Below, one piece after another: positions 7,622 through 16,143 of a DNA stretch of 29,568 bases (its first letter is position 1; each line of letters begins with the position of its first letter). The notes below the pieces were generated by a model. That model made no database searches and was not told the DNA's origin. It worked only from the letters and a program-made list of their open reading frames with translations. The DNA is from a virus. The stretch is from the IMG/VR virus record IMGVR_UViG_3300049216_000010, positions 1 to 29,568 of that record, one strand, 5' to 3'. The position numbers and the translations under genes were made by a program.

Positions 7622-8878
7622 CTAGTAGCGGACGATAACCAAGCCGCCGCCGCCGGCCGCGCCGGGATTCGCAGTCGTGCCGCCCGCTCCGGTGCCCGCG
7701 CCTGATGCGCCGCCGCCCGGTGCGTATCCAGTATTCGCCACGGACTGCGCTACCGAGCGCATTCCGCCGCCGCACGGCGATCCGCCGCCAAGCCCGCCCG
7801 TATTCATCGAGCCGCCATTGCCACCGTCGCTGCCCGACACGTTCACGTCGCCGCCGGAGCCGACGCCGCCAGGTGCACCGAAGGGTGGAGCGGACGTGGT
7901 GTTAAGCACGTTCAAGCCGCCGCCGCTCGCGCTCGCATACGCGCCGAAGCTGCTTGTGCCGCCCGCACCGGGAGCAACGCCAGACGTGCCAGCGGTCCCG
8001 CCTGCGCCGACTGTGACGGTTACGGTGCTGCCGGGCGTCAACCCGGAGACGCGCTTGCGCGAGTATCCGCCGCCCGATCCGCCGCCAGATGGTGTGCCGG
8101 ACACGCTGGCATAGGAGCCGGAACCGCCGCCCCATACTTCGACCTCAACCTGCGTCACGCCGGCTGGAACGGTAAATGTCCCGCTGGACGCAAAGGACTG
8201 CACACCGCTGCCAAAGCCGGGGCGCAGAGAAGGCAGGGAAAACGGAATAAGCGGCGCGTTGCTGTAGGTGGAGATATTGCCGGACACCACGGTTGTCGCG
8301 CCATAGGCGACGGTCACGACGGCAAGGCCAACCCATCCGCTATCGGGCGCTGGCGTGGTTTGCGTGCCGGTTGTCGCCGCCGTGCCAGCCTTCGCCTGCA
8401 ACTGGACGCGCTGCGTCCTTACGGTGTTCTGCGCCGTGCCGCTGTTTGTCGGCCCGCTCCACGACTGCGCAGGGTTGCTGGCGTTGTAGTAAGGGAACGT
8501 TACGGGCGTGCCGTCCGCTTCCACAAGCGAAGCTTCGATAAGGTAGTTGATAGATTGGCCGCTAGTTGACGGCGCGGTAAGCGCGATGTTAGTTACGGCA
8601 GTGTTTATACCTACCTTCATCAGCGCGTCAGCGGTGTCTGCCGCGAGCGAACCGAACGCCGTAGCGTCAACGGTCGAAAGCTGATAGATGCTGCCAGCCC
8701 CGACGTTAACGCCAAGGCTGGCGGGCGAAGTCGGCACGGTCGCAAGTCCGCCGAACACGGTTGCGGAGCCGATCACGTCCTTTACGAGATAGCCTAGCGC
8801 GACCATTACGTTGCGCTGGATATTGAGCGCGTCTGTATCGAGCGGGATTGCGCCCGGATAGACGAAAATGCGATCCAT
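7622..8878 (-). CDS. Glycine-rich tail fibre, probable receptor-binding protein, 418 aa
   Basis: Residues 1-220 are a conserved-looking base. The middle (GTFTVPAGVTQVEVEVWGGG, about 233-252) is the common fibre motif that precedes a glycine-rich tip. Residues about 250-418 are dominated by GG and GGG runs and end in GGGGLVIVRY, which is typical of polyglycine-type fibre tips. In known phages these tips fold as packed glycine helices whose loops bind outer-membrane receptors. The ATG has a GGAAG upstream. It follows the last baseplate gene and begins the adsorption module. Confidence 0.8.
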   Translation of the reverse strand: MDRIFVYPGAIPLDTDALNIQRNVMVALGYLVKDVIGSATVFGGLATVPTSPASLGVNVGAGSIYQLSTVDATAFGSLAADTADALMKVGINTAVTNIALTAPSTSGQSINYLIEASLVEADGTPVTFPYYNASNPAQSWSGPTNSGTAQNTVRTQRVQLQAKAGTAATTGTQTTPAPDSGWVGLAVVTVAYGATTVVSGNISTYSNAPLIPFSLPSLRPGFGSGVQSFASSGTFTVPAGVTQVEVEVWGGGSGSYASVSGTPSGGGSGGGYSRKRVSGLTPGSTVTVTVGAGGTAGTSGVAPGAGGTSSFGAYASASGGGLNVLNTTSAPPFGAPGGVGSGGDVNVSGSDGGNGGSMNTGGLGGGSPCGGGMRSVAQSVANTGYAPGGGASGAGTGAGGTTANPGAAGGGGLVIVRY

Positions 8879-8898
8879 GCTTCACTTCCGAGTGTGAG

Positions 8899-9594
8899 TT
8901 AATCTAAGGCAATCCACGCCGTTGATGCGACGGGCCGAACATCATTCACCACGGCCAGCACTGCGGCTTGTCCGATTACGCCGCCCATCATGGAGCGGCT
9001 CGCGTATTCGATAGCGCCCGAGCCATATCCGCCGGTTGCGCTTGTGACTGATCCAAGATGGCCGTATCCCATTACGCCAGGGATGCCGGAACCGACTGGC
9101 GTTTTCACTTTCATCAGGAATTGAAACGGCATCAGCAAAGAACCGTATCCGCCTCCCACGCCGTATCCGCAGGCGACGCCATAACCTCCCGTGTCTTGCG
9201 GCTCACTCGGCTCGAAAATCCACGGGGCGTGTCCCGTAAGGTCCGTGATCGCCTGGACCATCGCGGGCCGCGATCCTTTCGGGCGAAACAACTCTTTCTG
9301 TATGCGCGACTGTAGCGCGGTGTCGCCTTCGCCAAGCCTGCGCGAGAGGAACGAGCCAAAGAAGTCCGCCGCGATCATGTCGAGAAACACGCCCGACGCC
9401 GTAAGGATGCGCGTTTGCGTGATGACGTATTGCAGTAGCGAGTATGCAAAGGACATGCACGCCGCGCAGCCGTTAAGCACGCCGTCCAGCACGGGAGATT
9501 GCGTCGGCTGCCCCGGCGTTGTGGTCGGAAACCAGCCAACGGGCAGAACGGATCGAGCGCGCTCTACCATGTCGGTTTGATCGCCAGTTGCCAT
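8899..9594 (-). CDS. Baseplate-to-fibre protein, gpI-like/DUF2612-like, 231 aa
   Basis: The N-terminal half (VERARSVLPVGWFP, then FLDMIAADFFGSFLSRR with LQSRIQKELFRPKGSR) resembles gpI-type and DUF2612-type proteins, which join J-ring baseplates to fibres. The C-terminal half is rich in GGYGxxxGYG motifs and probably forms an extended connector. The ATG at 9594 shares TGATG with the upstream 47-codon gene, so I prefer it over the TTG at 9606. The position between J and the fibre gene supports the role. The exact family name is uncertain. Confidence 0.65.
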   Translation of the reverse strand: MATGDQTDMVERARSVLPVGWFPTTTPGQPTQSPVLDGVLNGCAACMSFAYSLLQYVITQTRILTASGVFLDMIAADFFGSFLSRRLGEGDTALQSRIQKELFRPKGSRPAMVQAITDLTGHAPWIFEPSEPQDTGGYGVACGYGVGGGYGSLLMPFQFLMKVKTPVGSGIPGVMGYGHLGSVTSATGGYGSGAIEYASRSMMGGVIGQAAVLAVVNDVRPVASTAWIALD

Positions 9595-9737
9595 CAGGCG
9601 CTCCAAACTGTTTTGAGAACGAGCCTTTCAGGCTCTAGCAGAATGCGCCGCTGATCCGTCACGGCGACGCGGCGAAAGCCTTTCTTCTTGCCGTCAGGCC
9701 GAGGAAGGGGACGGCGCGCTACCTTGCGCGCTGCCAT
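9594..9737 (-). CDS. Small basic protein between baseplate J and gpI-like genes, 47 aa
   Basis: This is a short ORF beginning MAARKVARRPLP and containing DGKKKGFRR, so the first half is strongly basic. It is flanked by overlapping stop/start codons on both sides: TAATG with the J gene and TGATG with the next gene. That is strong positional evidence that it is translated. No family is recognised. It could be a small baseplate component or an assembly factor that binds acidic partners or nucleic acid. Confidence 0.65.
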   Translation of the reverse strand: MAARKVARRPLPRPDGKKKGFRRVAVTDQRRILLEPERLVLKTVWSA

Positions 9738-10894
9738 TACGTGACGGCGACGCTACCGGCGCTTGTCTTGACGACGCCGTTGGATGCGCCGGGCGCAAGG
9801 TCCGCAGTCGCGCTATTCAGCGTGTATGACGTAACGTCTGAGATTGACGGATCGACGCCGAACACCACGGCGATAAGGCGCGCGTAGGACAGCGAAGCGC
9901 CGACTGGCAGGCTGTTGACGTAGGCAATGATCGCGTTCTGCACTGGCGCGAGTAGAGCGGGCTTGTTCGTGGTGGGGTTCGTCGTGATCGTCAGGGCGAC
10001 GGTTGCCGTGGTGTTCGGCGGTGCCACAACGTAGGCTTGCGTCCCGAGCGGACGATACAGCGCGACGCTGGCCGCGACGGCGCTAATGAGTGATGACGGC
10101 GGGCTTCCGCTGCCATCGTCAATCGTCACAAGGAAAGCACCGGCCTGCGCCGTTTCCATGGCGTTCACGTTTTCCTGCACAAGCACAGACAGGCCGGACT
10201 GCACAAGCGACGCGGCGTATGTGATCGCCGGCCCGGTGGCGCGGCTCCGCGTGGTGATGTAGTTGGCGAAGCGTAGCCGCAACGCTGCATCGGTTTCGGC
10301 GTTAAGCCCGTTCGTGAAAGGAACGGCGTTCGTTACGGCGTCAATTCCGGCGATGGCGGACGATATCAGGGATATAGCGCCAGTCACCACGTTGCCAGCC
10401 GAGCCGATAGACGGATTGCCGCTCGCGTCAACCGTCACGTCCGTAACTGTCACGGTTGCCGATGCCTGCGCCGCCGGCACGAGAAAGCCGTTAAGCGTGG
10501 CGTTCCATAGCGCGTTCGTGGTGTCCGCTATGACAGCAAAAACGCGCGAACCGTCCGCCGTTTTTACCTGCACGCCAACTGCGATCAGCGCGGAACTTGT
10601 CGGCGTAAAGCGAGTGAAAGTGACGGGTCCTGTTGATGCGTTCGGCTGGATGCGCGTAAGCGAGTAGTCCGCAACCCATGTATCAAGATCCTTGCCGTTG
10701 CTGGTGGCGGCTCGTGTGGTTTGCAGAACTAGCAGGATCAGCCATTGCAGCCACAGCGCGATTGAGGCGTTCGCCTCTAAGATCACGCGCACAACGCTGC
10801 CAACTGTGAAGTCGAGAATTTGCGCGCAAGCGCCCTGCGCCGCAGCCGCCGCGTTCTGGACAAGGGACGTGAAATTTTGCAAGGAAAGCTGCAT
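9737..10894 (-). CDS. Baseplate J-like protein (Mu gp47/P2 gpJ family), 385 aa
   Basis: The sequence has the J-family layout. There is a hydrophobic helical head (SIALWLQWLILLVLQTTRA), a TWVADYSLTRI segment, and a beta-rich body with the INTNTxxxTDAALRLRFANYI-like stretch seen here as NGLNAETDAALRLRF. The C-terminal region includes YRPLGTQAYVVAP. J proteins form the baseplate ring that holds the hub and triggers sheath contraction. The ATG at 10894 overlaps the TGA of the gp25-like gene as TGATG; a GTG three bases upstream is an alternative. Confidence 0.9.
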   Translation of the reverse strand: MQLSLQNFTSLVQNAAAAAQGACAQILDFTVGSVVRVILEANASIALWLQWLILLVLQTTRAATSNGKDLDTWVADYSLTRIQPNASTGPVTFTRFTPTSSALIAVGVQVKTADGSRVFAVIADTTNALWNATLNGFLVPAAQASATVTVTDVTVDASGNPSIGSAGNVVTGAISLISSAIAGIDAVTNAVPFTNGLNAETDAALRLRFANYITTRSRATGPAITYAASLVQSGLSVLVQENVNAMETAQAGAFLVTIDDGSGSPPSSLISAVAASVALYRPLGTQAYVVAPPNTTATVALTITTNPTTNKPALLAPVQNAIIAYVNSLPVGASLSYARLIAVVFGVDPSISDVTSYTLNSATADLAPGASNGVVKTSAGSVAVT

Positions 10895-11259
10895 CACGAC
10901 ACCGGAACGGTAAGAAGTTGCACGATGCCGGTCTCGGCATCAGTGTATTTGATGGAGGCCGTAACTATCCCGCTAGGGTCAACCGTCACGGAAACAACAG
11001 GGACTGGCGACTGCGCGATTGCGGCTTCCTTGGAAGCCTGCGCGAGAATGAGCGCGTTTATGGTGTCCGCAATTGCGGGCGTGCCTACCATGCGGCCAAG
11101 CCCGCCGCCGTAGTCGAGTTGCCAAAGGTAATCACCCGCGTTCGTGAGAAGCCGGCGAATGAGGCGTTGCTGTCCGTAGGCCGCACCATCAACGGTCAGC
11201 AGGTCGCCGGTCGGCCCTAGTTGAAGGTCCGCCCCGAAAGTGTGCCAGGCATCCGGCAT
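10894..11259 (-). CDS. Baseplate wedge protein, gp25/gpW family, 121 aa
   Basis: It has the size and motifs of the gp25-like lysozyme-fold family. Examples are LLTVDGAAYGQQRLIRRLLTN, LWQLDYGGGLG, and the VVSVTVDPSGIVTASIKY strand pair. The family is structural and not enzymatic despite its historic lysozyme name; it forms the inner wedge that nucleates the sheath. It sits between the spike (upstream) and J (downstream), the canonical order in P2- and Mu-type baseplates. Only eight bases separate it from the spike gene. Confidence 0.88.
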   Translation of the reverse strand: MPDAWHTFGADLQLGPTGDLLTVDGAAYGQQRLIRRLLTNAGDYLWQLDYGGGLGRMVGTPAIADTINALILAQASKEAAIAQSPVPVVSVTVDPSGIVTASIKYTDAETGIVQLLTVPVS

Positions 11260-11267
11260 TGCATGTC

Positions 11268-11861
11268 CTATACAGGCTCGTTTGTAGTGCCAGTAGTGCT
11301 AGGCGTCGTGCCAGCGTTGTATGGGTGCCCGTGCGCGTCATAGGCTGCGCGGAAATCGGCAAGGGTCGCTTCCGATCCAGTTCTATTGCGGTCGGTAATA
11401 TCGCCCGTAACTAACAGGTTCCCGGTCAATACGACCGTCCCGTTGTTCGTAAATTCCAAAGTCGTGCCGCTGGCGTCGCCAATGTGAACGTGGCCGTCAT
11501 TTGTAAGCTTCACGTATGAGCCGGACTTGTGAACTATCCACCGTTCGCCACCGACACCGCCGGCAGGTTGCTCCGCGTCGGAACAAACGCGACCAAGAAT
11601 GATGCCGTTATCGCCGTCGCCTTCATGTTGGATGACACACACTTGCTCGCCGGTCGTGAAGTGCGCCACGTCGCCCCAACCATCGCCGCCCCAAGGCGAC
11701 ACGATAGGAAGCCAGCCTGTCAGCACGTTATCGGGTTGCAGCGTGACGCGGCCAGTTGCAGTTTTGGGGTCGTAGTTTTCCAGAATGCCGAAACGCGGTG
11801 CGCCTATAGAGCGCGCGGCCATAGTGGCGTGCGCCTTTATGCCGTTGAGGAAAGCCCGCAT
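11268..11861 (-). CDS. Baseplate spike, gpV/Mu gp45-like, 197 aa
   Basis: Residues about 24-95 look like the OB-fold of the phage baseplate assembly V family (TGRVTLQPDNVLTGWLP, EQVCVIQHEGDGDNGIILGRV). A repetitive beta-helix-like region follows from about 105 to 155 (SGSYVKLTNDG, GTTLEFTNNG, GTVVLTG). The DAHGHPY segment at 175-181 matches the HxH motif that holds a metal at the spike tip in related proteins. It should puncture the outer membrane during contraction. The hub gene lies three bases upstream. Confidence 0.88.
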   Translation of the reverse strand: MRAFLNGIKAHATMAARSIGAPRFGILENYDPKTATGRVTLQPDNVLTGWLPIVSPWGGDGWGDVAHFTTGEQVCVIQHEGDGDNGIILGRVCSDAEQPAGGVGGERWIVHKSGSYVKLTNDGHVHIGDASGTTLEFTNNGTVVLTGNLLVTGDITDRNRTGSEATLADFRAAYDAHGHPYNAGTTPSTTGTTNEPV

Positions 11862-11864
11862 AGG

Positions 11865-13016
11865 CTAAACTCCCGAGCTTTGTATGGTCGCCGCTTCCGT
11901 CGCGTTGGATTTGTTGCGGGCGTCGAACATCATGGAAAACCCGCCGGCCATATCTATGCGCTTCGTTACGGTGTTCGGGTAATAGGATTGGTCCCAATCC
12001 GTGCCCGTGCCTTGCAGGCTGATTACGCAACGCGGCGTCAAGATAAGGTCGCCAATCATCGTTGCGCTAATGCTCATTTCCTTCGCAACTATATCGGCGT
12101 AAAGCTGGTTTGCAAGCTGCTGCGCTTGTTCCTCGGTGAGGCCGGGGCGCGTGAAAAAGTATTGCTGCACGTCCTGTGTGGCACTCGCAAGTAGCGTCTT
12201 GGATGACAGCGCACCACGGCTGAAAGTCTTTTTCTGCTTTGCATTCCAACTTCGCACAACGACGCGAATACCGCGATTGAGTGCGAGGCTACGCTTCATT
12301 TGCAGACCGGGCGCGTTGCCGAGTTGCCGCCCGCCCGTGTCCTTGCTCCAAGTGATAACGTATGGATCGCTATTCGCGTCGGCAGGCTTCGCCAGCGTCA
12401 ACGTGATACCGTCCATATAAACGTCCAAGCCTTCAAACTGCGCCAGCGTCTTTAGGATATCCCATGACGTTGTGACGCTGTGAAGTTGGTTCTGGTTCGT
12501 GAATACGTGATCGTTTGACCAGAAGCGGCCTACCGGCGTAGTGGTCTGGATGGCGCTGCATTGGAGGCCGAATTTCGTTGCGAGCGTTTGCGCTACCTCG
12601 CTTGTGGTTTGGTTCTGAAAAGCGTTCTGCGTCCTATCGTCAATCATCAGCGAAGAAAAGTCGCGCCCGGAGACGGTTAACGTGTTGCTTTCGATAGCAT
12701 ACGCTGCGTCGTCAAGCCGTCCCTGCACAAGCGAAGTCCAAGCGATGCCCTGCCCTTCCTGCGCGCCGAGCGGGAGCAACCCAACTTGAACGTCAATCGG
12801 GTTCTGCGGAGTGATCGGCGGCAGGTTTGCCCACCATGCCAGACTGCCGATGCCACCATCTACGGGAACCGAAACGAACGAAAAGCTGTCCGCATGAAAG
12901 TTGCCCGTGCTGGTAACGCTAACGCCTGCAACGTTCGGTATTTCTTGCCCGCCGCAAAGGACGCGGGCGCGCGGGCGGATGGCGTATCCCGGCGCGCTAG
13001 GGTTATTGATTGGCAA
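11865..13016 (-). CDS. Baseplate hub, gpD/Mu gp44-like late control D family, 383 aa
   Basis: The order of beta domains fits hub proteins. NVAGVSVTSTGNFHADSF is followed by TLTVSGRDFSSLMID, a TSEVAQTLATKFGL helix, WDILKTLAQFEGLDVYMDG, and a C-terminal MIGDLILTPRCVISL barrel. Hubs trimerise, carry the spike below and the tape measure above. The start is TTG at 13016, overlapping the LysM gene by 14 bases. A strong GGGAGG lies five bases before it, so the rare start is well supported. Confidence 0.82.
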   Translation of the reverse strand: MPINNPSAPGYAIRPRARVLCGGQEIPNVAGVSVTSTGNFHADSFSFVSVPVDGGIGSLAWWANLPPITPQNPIDVQVGLLPLGAQEGQGIAWTSLVQGRLDDAAYAIESNTLTVSGRDFSSLMIDDRTQNAFQNQTTSEVAQTLATKFGLQCSAIQTTTPVGRFWSNDHVFTNQNQLHSVTTSWDILKTLAQFEGLDVYMDGITLTLAKPADANSDPYVITWSKDTGGRQLGNAPGLQMKRSLALNRGIRVVVRSWNAKQKKTFSRGALSSKTLLASATQDVQQYFFTRPGLTEEQAQQLANQLYADIVAKEMSISATMIGDLILTPRCVISLQGTGTDWDQSYYPNTVTKRIDMAGGFSMMFDARNKSNATEAATIQSSGV

Positions 13017-13191
13017 TACCGCCTCCCGCCGTAGGGTCCGGATCGGGTATCGTCAACGTAACGACGCCAGATAGTTGCGGATCGCTGAGACCGTTCGCCT
13101 GCGCAATCCTGATCCATTGCGTTGCGTCGCCAAGTTGCTGCGCGGCGATCTGAAACAGGTTGCCGCCCGCCACCGTGATCTGCGTAGGCAT
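13003..13191 (-). CDS. LysM-like tail protein, gpX type, 62 aa
   Basis: NLFQIAAQQLGDATQWIRIAQANGLSDP followed by LTIPDPDP is the short LysM-like motif of gpX-type tail proteins found at the hub/tube junction. The ATG shares TAATG with the upstream gene, so I preferred it over a longer start at 13260. Known relatives bind at the baseplate hub and may aid peptidoglycan contact. Its size is normal for the family. Confidence 0.82.
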   Translation of the reverse strand: MPTQITVAGGNLFQIAAQQLGDATQWIRIAQANGLSDPQLSGVVTLTIPDPDPTAGGGIANQ

Positions 13192-14030
13192 TATGCCGCC
13201 TCTATGTTCTTTCGCGAGCGCCCAAGGTATCCGTTGATGACGGGAGCCTTGGCTACGCATTCCGCATTCGACGTGGCGGTATTGAGCGACGCGACGCCTG
13301 ATGCCGCCGTGCCCGGCGCAAACACCGTGCCAGCCGCTGTAGCGAGGGAGACGACGCCGCCTATGTTGCCCTCGGCAAGCGCCTGAGCGCCGCCTACAGT
13401 GCCCTGTGCGACGCCTAGGCCGGTGTCCAGCGCCATCGCCGCCGCCGAGCCTGGAAACACTGCCGACGCCGCGCTGACAAGCGGCTGCACTTGGCTGATG
13501 GCGGTTTGCACCGCCGCCAGGTTGTCAGGTGTCAGGCCAAGCGCGCTTGTCACGTCCTGCGATAGTTGGCCGAGTAGCGATTGCGACGCCGCGCCGCCGG
13601 ACAGCGTTTCGTCGCGGATCACTTCGCACGCGACGCTATACGGTATCCAGTTGGAGTATTGCTCTTTCGACGTGAAATCGGAAACGACGACGGTATAGAG
13701 CCGATCTCCCCATGACAGAGAGACTTGGTTGCCGGCGTTCAACATCGCGTAAACGGCGCGTGCCCGGCCGCGTGCGCCGGCTCCGTTGAAGTATCCGGTC
13801 CATGCGAGCGGCGGATACTCCACGCCCATAAGGGACATGGTAACGACGCCGCCTGGCAGGACCGTCTTAACGGTGCGCTGGCGTCCGCCCCACGCGATGA
13901 ACTCCGGCACTTCGTAGGTCGTGAAAACGACGCTGCCGAGCGTGACGGTTCCAGCGCCGCCGAATACCTGCGAAATGGCCTGCGCCACCGCCGAGATAGG
14001 CGAGACGATGGACGCAAGGGAAGCGCTCAT
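13191..14030 (-). CDS. Tail protein following the tape measure, DNA-circularisation-N-like, 279 aa
   Basis: The N-terminal 140 residues (TLGSVVFTTYEVPEFIAWGGRQRTVKTVLPGGVV, then a Dx-poor beta barrel) look like the front of gp43-type/DNA circulation N-terminal proteins of Mu-like tails. The remainder is Ala/Val-rich and helical. It lies between the tape measure and the LysM protein, where Mu and P2-type phages keep distal tail-tube or hub-extension proteins. The family match is moderate. The ATG begins one base after the TAA of the tape-measure gene. Confidence 0.6.
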   Translation of the reverse strand: MSASLASIVSPISAVAQAISQVFGGAGTVTLGSVVFTTYEVPEFIAWGGRQRTVKTVLPGGVVTMSLMGVEYPPLAWTGYFNGAGARGRARAVYAMLNAGNQVSLSWGDRLYTVVVSDFTSKEQYSNWIPYSVACEVIRDETLSGGAASQSLLGQLSQDVTSALGLTPDNLAAVQTAISQVQPLVSAASAVFPGSAAAMALDTGLGVAQGTVGGAQALAEGNIGGVVSLATAAGTVFAPGTAASGVASLNTATSNAECVAKAPVINGYLGRSRKNIEAA

Positions 14031-14031
14031 T

Positions 14032-16134
14032 TTATGGTGTCCATCCGGGTTGCATGACGCCTAGGCGCGTATCGAAGCCGGTCCCGCCGGTCGGCGGCGC
14101 GTTCACAGCGCCGGATATGCCGTTCGTGATGTGGTCCGCGACGTGATCCGGGTTCGTGAGATAAACCGGGACCGGCGCACCTTGCTTACTCGGCAGTTTC
14201 GGGCTGGCGTTCCACCAATGCGAGGTAGGGTCCGCCCATGTGCTGCTGTCGAATGGCGAGAAACTACGCACCGCCGCTGCGTCGGCTGCGCGCCCTTGGC
14301 CGAATATCGCGCCTTCAACCTTATCGGAAATGGTCGATAGTTGCGCCTTCAAATAGCTTGCCAGCGCAAAGGCCATAGCGGTTATGGCAACCGGCGCGAT
14401 GACAGCCGCCGCGCCTTCAATTGCGGCGGTCGCTGACGCTGGAATGATTTTCATGCCCGACTGCCCGGCGATCTTGGAGACGGCCTTAAACAGTCCCGAC
14501 ACGGACAGACCGAGCAAGCCGTAACCTGCCGCTTCCGCCCCGGTATCGCTTCCCTGCAACTGACTATTCACGCGCGATATGCTTTCATGCAGCACATCAA
14601 AGCCGGTTCGCAGTCCTGGCAGCGTTTCTACAACAAGCGTATTCAAAACGTCTGCCAGTCGGGCCATTACTTGCTGCCCTTGCTGCCCCGTTGTTCCGGC
14701 CAGCGTTTTTTGCGTTTCTCCAACGCCCGGCAGCGTCCTTAAGTCCGTGTCGAATGTCGCTAGCCTACCAACTGCTTCCGGGTCCTCAAACGTCCCGGCA
14801 ACGCGCTCGCCACGCTGATTGAATGCGTCCCTTAGACCTTTCATCGCATCAATTGGCCGCTGTGACTTCGCGTATGCCGCGATGCGCTTGATTAGCGCGT
14901 TGAAGTCCAGCTTGCCGCCCGGCGCTACGCCTGCAACAACATTGCCGTCCTTATCCAGAACGCCCATGTCCATAAGCGCGTTAGCCGCCGCGCTGAAATC
15001 GCCGTTCCTGTTAGGAGTGTAGTTGTGGATGGAGTTGATGACGTTGGATACGCCAGTGCCCGCCGTCGTGCCACGGAAACCCATAAGCTGCACAAAGCCT
15101 GTCATAATCGCCGCATTTTCCGGCGACATGCCGGAAGCCTTTGCGGCCGGGACGCCATATTTTAGAGCGTTCTGTTCCTGCGTAATCGTGGAGTGCGTGA
15201 CGCGCGAGAGGTTGAAAAGCAAATCCAGAGCGGGCGTCAATTCCGCCGGATCGTAGCGATTTAGCATGTGCGCGAAGGCGAAGCCGGATGCGGTCGCGTC
15301 GTCTGCGTTGCCAAGGTGTGAAAGCTGCGCCGTTTCGCCAAAGCGCAGGAGCGTCGGGAAGATGCTTTCAAACTTCTGCATCGCGGCGGCCCGTTCGCTC
15401 GGCGTGTTGCCGTGGAACATGGACACGCCCGCCGCAGTCGGCATAAAGCTGGCCGTTGACGCTTCCGAAAAGATCGTGCCTTCCGCCGACGATCCTGCCA
15501 AGCCGCGCAGCCGCTTGTAAGCTGCATCCCACTCAACCGAGCCGGGCTTGTATCCAAGCGACATGAGCGCCGACGTAAGAGCTTCTTCCTCGCTCATAGC
15601 GCGCTTGAGGGCGGTGTATTCTACCACGCCGCCGATGATGGAGCCGCCGCCGCCGCCGCCGCCGCCAGGTGCGCCAGGAAGCCCGCCCAGCGGGATACCG
15701 CCACCGCCGCCACTACCGCCACCGCCGCCCGCCGCAAGCCCGCCACCGCCACCAGGGGGCGGCAAGAGTAGCCTGCGCGGGCCGGACAGCAAAGGGGGTG
15801 ATCCGCCGCCACTACCGCCGCCATCGTAGCCTAGCAAGCGTGGCGCTGGCACCATGGCGCGGGCTGCCCGCTCCATACTGCTTGCGTAGTTGGCAGCGTC
15901 GCGTGCCGCGCCTGACATGCCCCGGCTTATGCCGTCAACGGAAGATGCCGCCTGGCCTAGATTGGTTGCCAGCTTGCCCGTCTCGCGAAGCTGCGCGTTC
16001 AATTCCTTCACAGCCGCCGAAGCGCTTGCCACGGCGCGGTCAAGTTGGCCGAAGTTGCGTATCATTTCGCCAAGCATCTGCGGCGAATTGGTATCGACAA
16101 GGATAGAGACGCCAATCTTGTATGCGTCTATCAT
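14032..16134 (-). CDS. Tail tape measure protein, 700 aa
   Basis: It is the longest helical tail gene and lies after the chaperone genes. The head is helical (residues 1-100). A glycine/proline-rich linker fills residues about 103-169. Then comes a TMP-family region with FMPTAAGVSMFHG, MSPENAAIMTGFVQ and GFRGTTAGTGVSN-like motifs. A hydrophobic segment near residue 570 (VIAPVAITAMAFALASYL) may insert into the host membrane. At 1.5 angstrom per helical residue the tail would be at most about 105 nm (inference). It sets tail length and is expelled on DNA entry. Confidence 0.88.
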   Translation of the reverse strand: MIDAYKIGVSILVDTNSPQMLGEMIRNFGQLDRAVASASAAVKELNAQLRETGKLATNLGQAASSVDGISRGMSGAARDAANYASSMERAARAMVPAPRLLGYDGGGSGGGSPPLLSGPRRLLLPPPGGGGGLAAGGGGGSGGGGGIPLGGLPGAPGGGGGGGGSIIGGVVEYTALKRAMSEEEALTSALMSLGYKPGSVEWDAAYKRLRGLAGSSAEGTIFSEASTASFMPTAAGVSMFHGNTPSERAAAMQKFESIFPTLLRFGETAQLSHLGNADDATASGFAFAHMLNRYDPAELTPALDLLFNLSRVTHSTITQEQNALKYGVPAAKASGMSPENAAIMTGFVQLMGFRGTTAGTGVSNVINSIHNYTPNRNGDFSAAANALMDMGVLDKDGNVVAGVAPGGKLDFNALIKRIAAYAKSQRPIDAMKGLRDAFNQRGERVAGTFEDPEAVGRLATFDTDLRTLPGVGETQKTLAGTTGQQGQQVMARLADVLNTLVVETLPGLRTGFDVLHESISRVNSQLQGSDTGAEAAGYGLLGLSVSGLFKAVSKIAGQSGMKIIPASATAAIEGAAAVIAPVAITAMAFALASYLKAQLSTISDKVEGAIFGQGRAADAAAVRSFSPFDSSTWADPTSHWWNASPKLPSKQGAPVPVYLTNPDHVADHITNGISGAVNAPPTGGTGFDTRLGVMQPGWTP
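15644..15664. repeat. Seven CCG trinucleotides in the tape-measure glycine linker
   Basis: Seven CCG units in tandem encode a run of glycine on the minus strand inside the tape-measure linker. The wider 15628-15828 region is also GGC/GGT-dominated. Such tracts can gain or lose whole codons by slippage and keep the frame. Confidence 0.8.
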
Positions 16135-16143
16135 AAAAATTCC

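Noticed and set aside
15548-15829. Plus-strand proline-rich ORF
   Set aside because: Mirror image of the glycine linker of the tape measure; pure codon-composition artefact.
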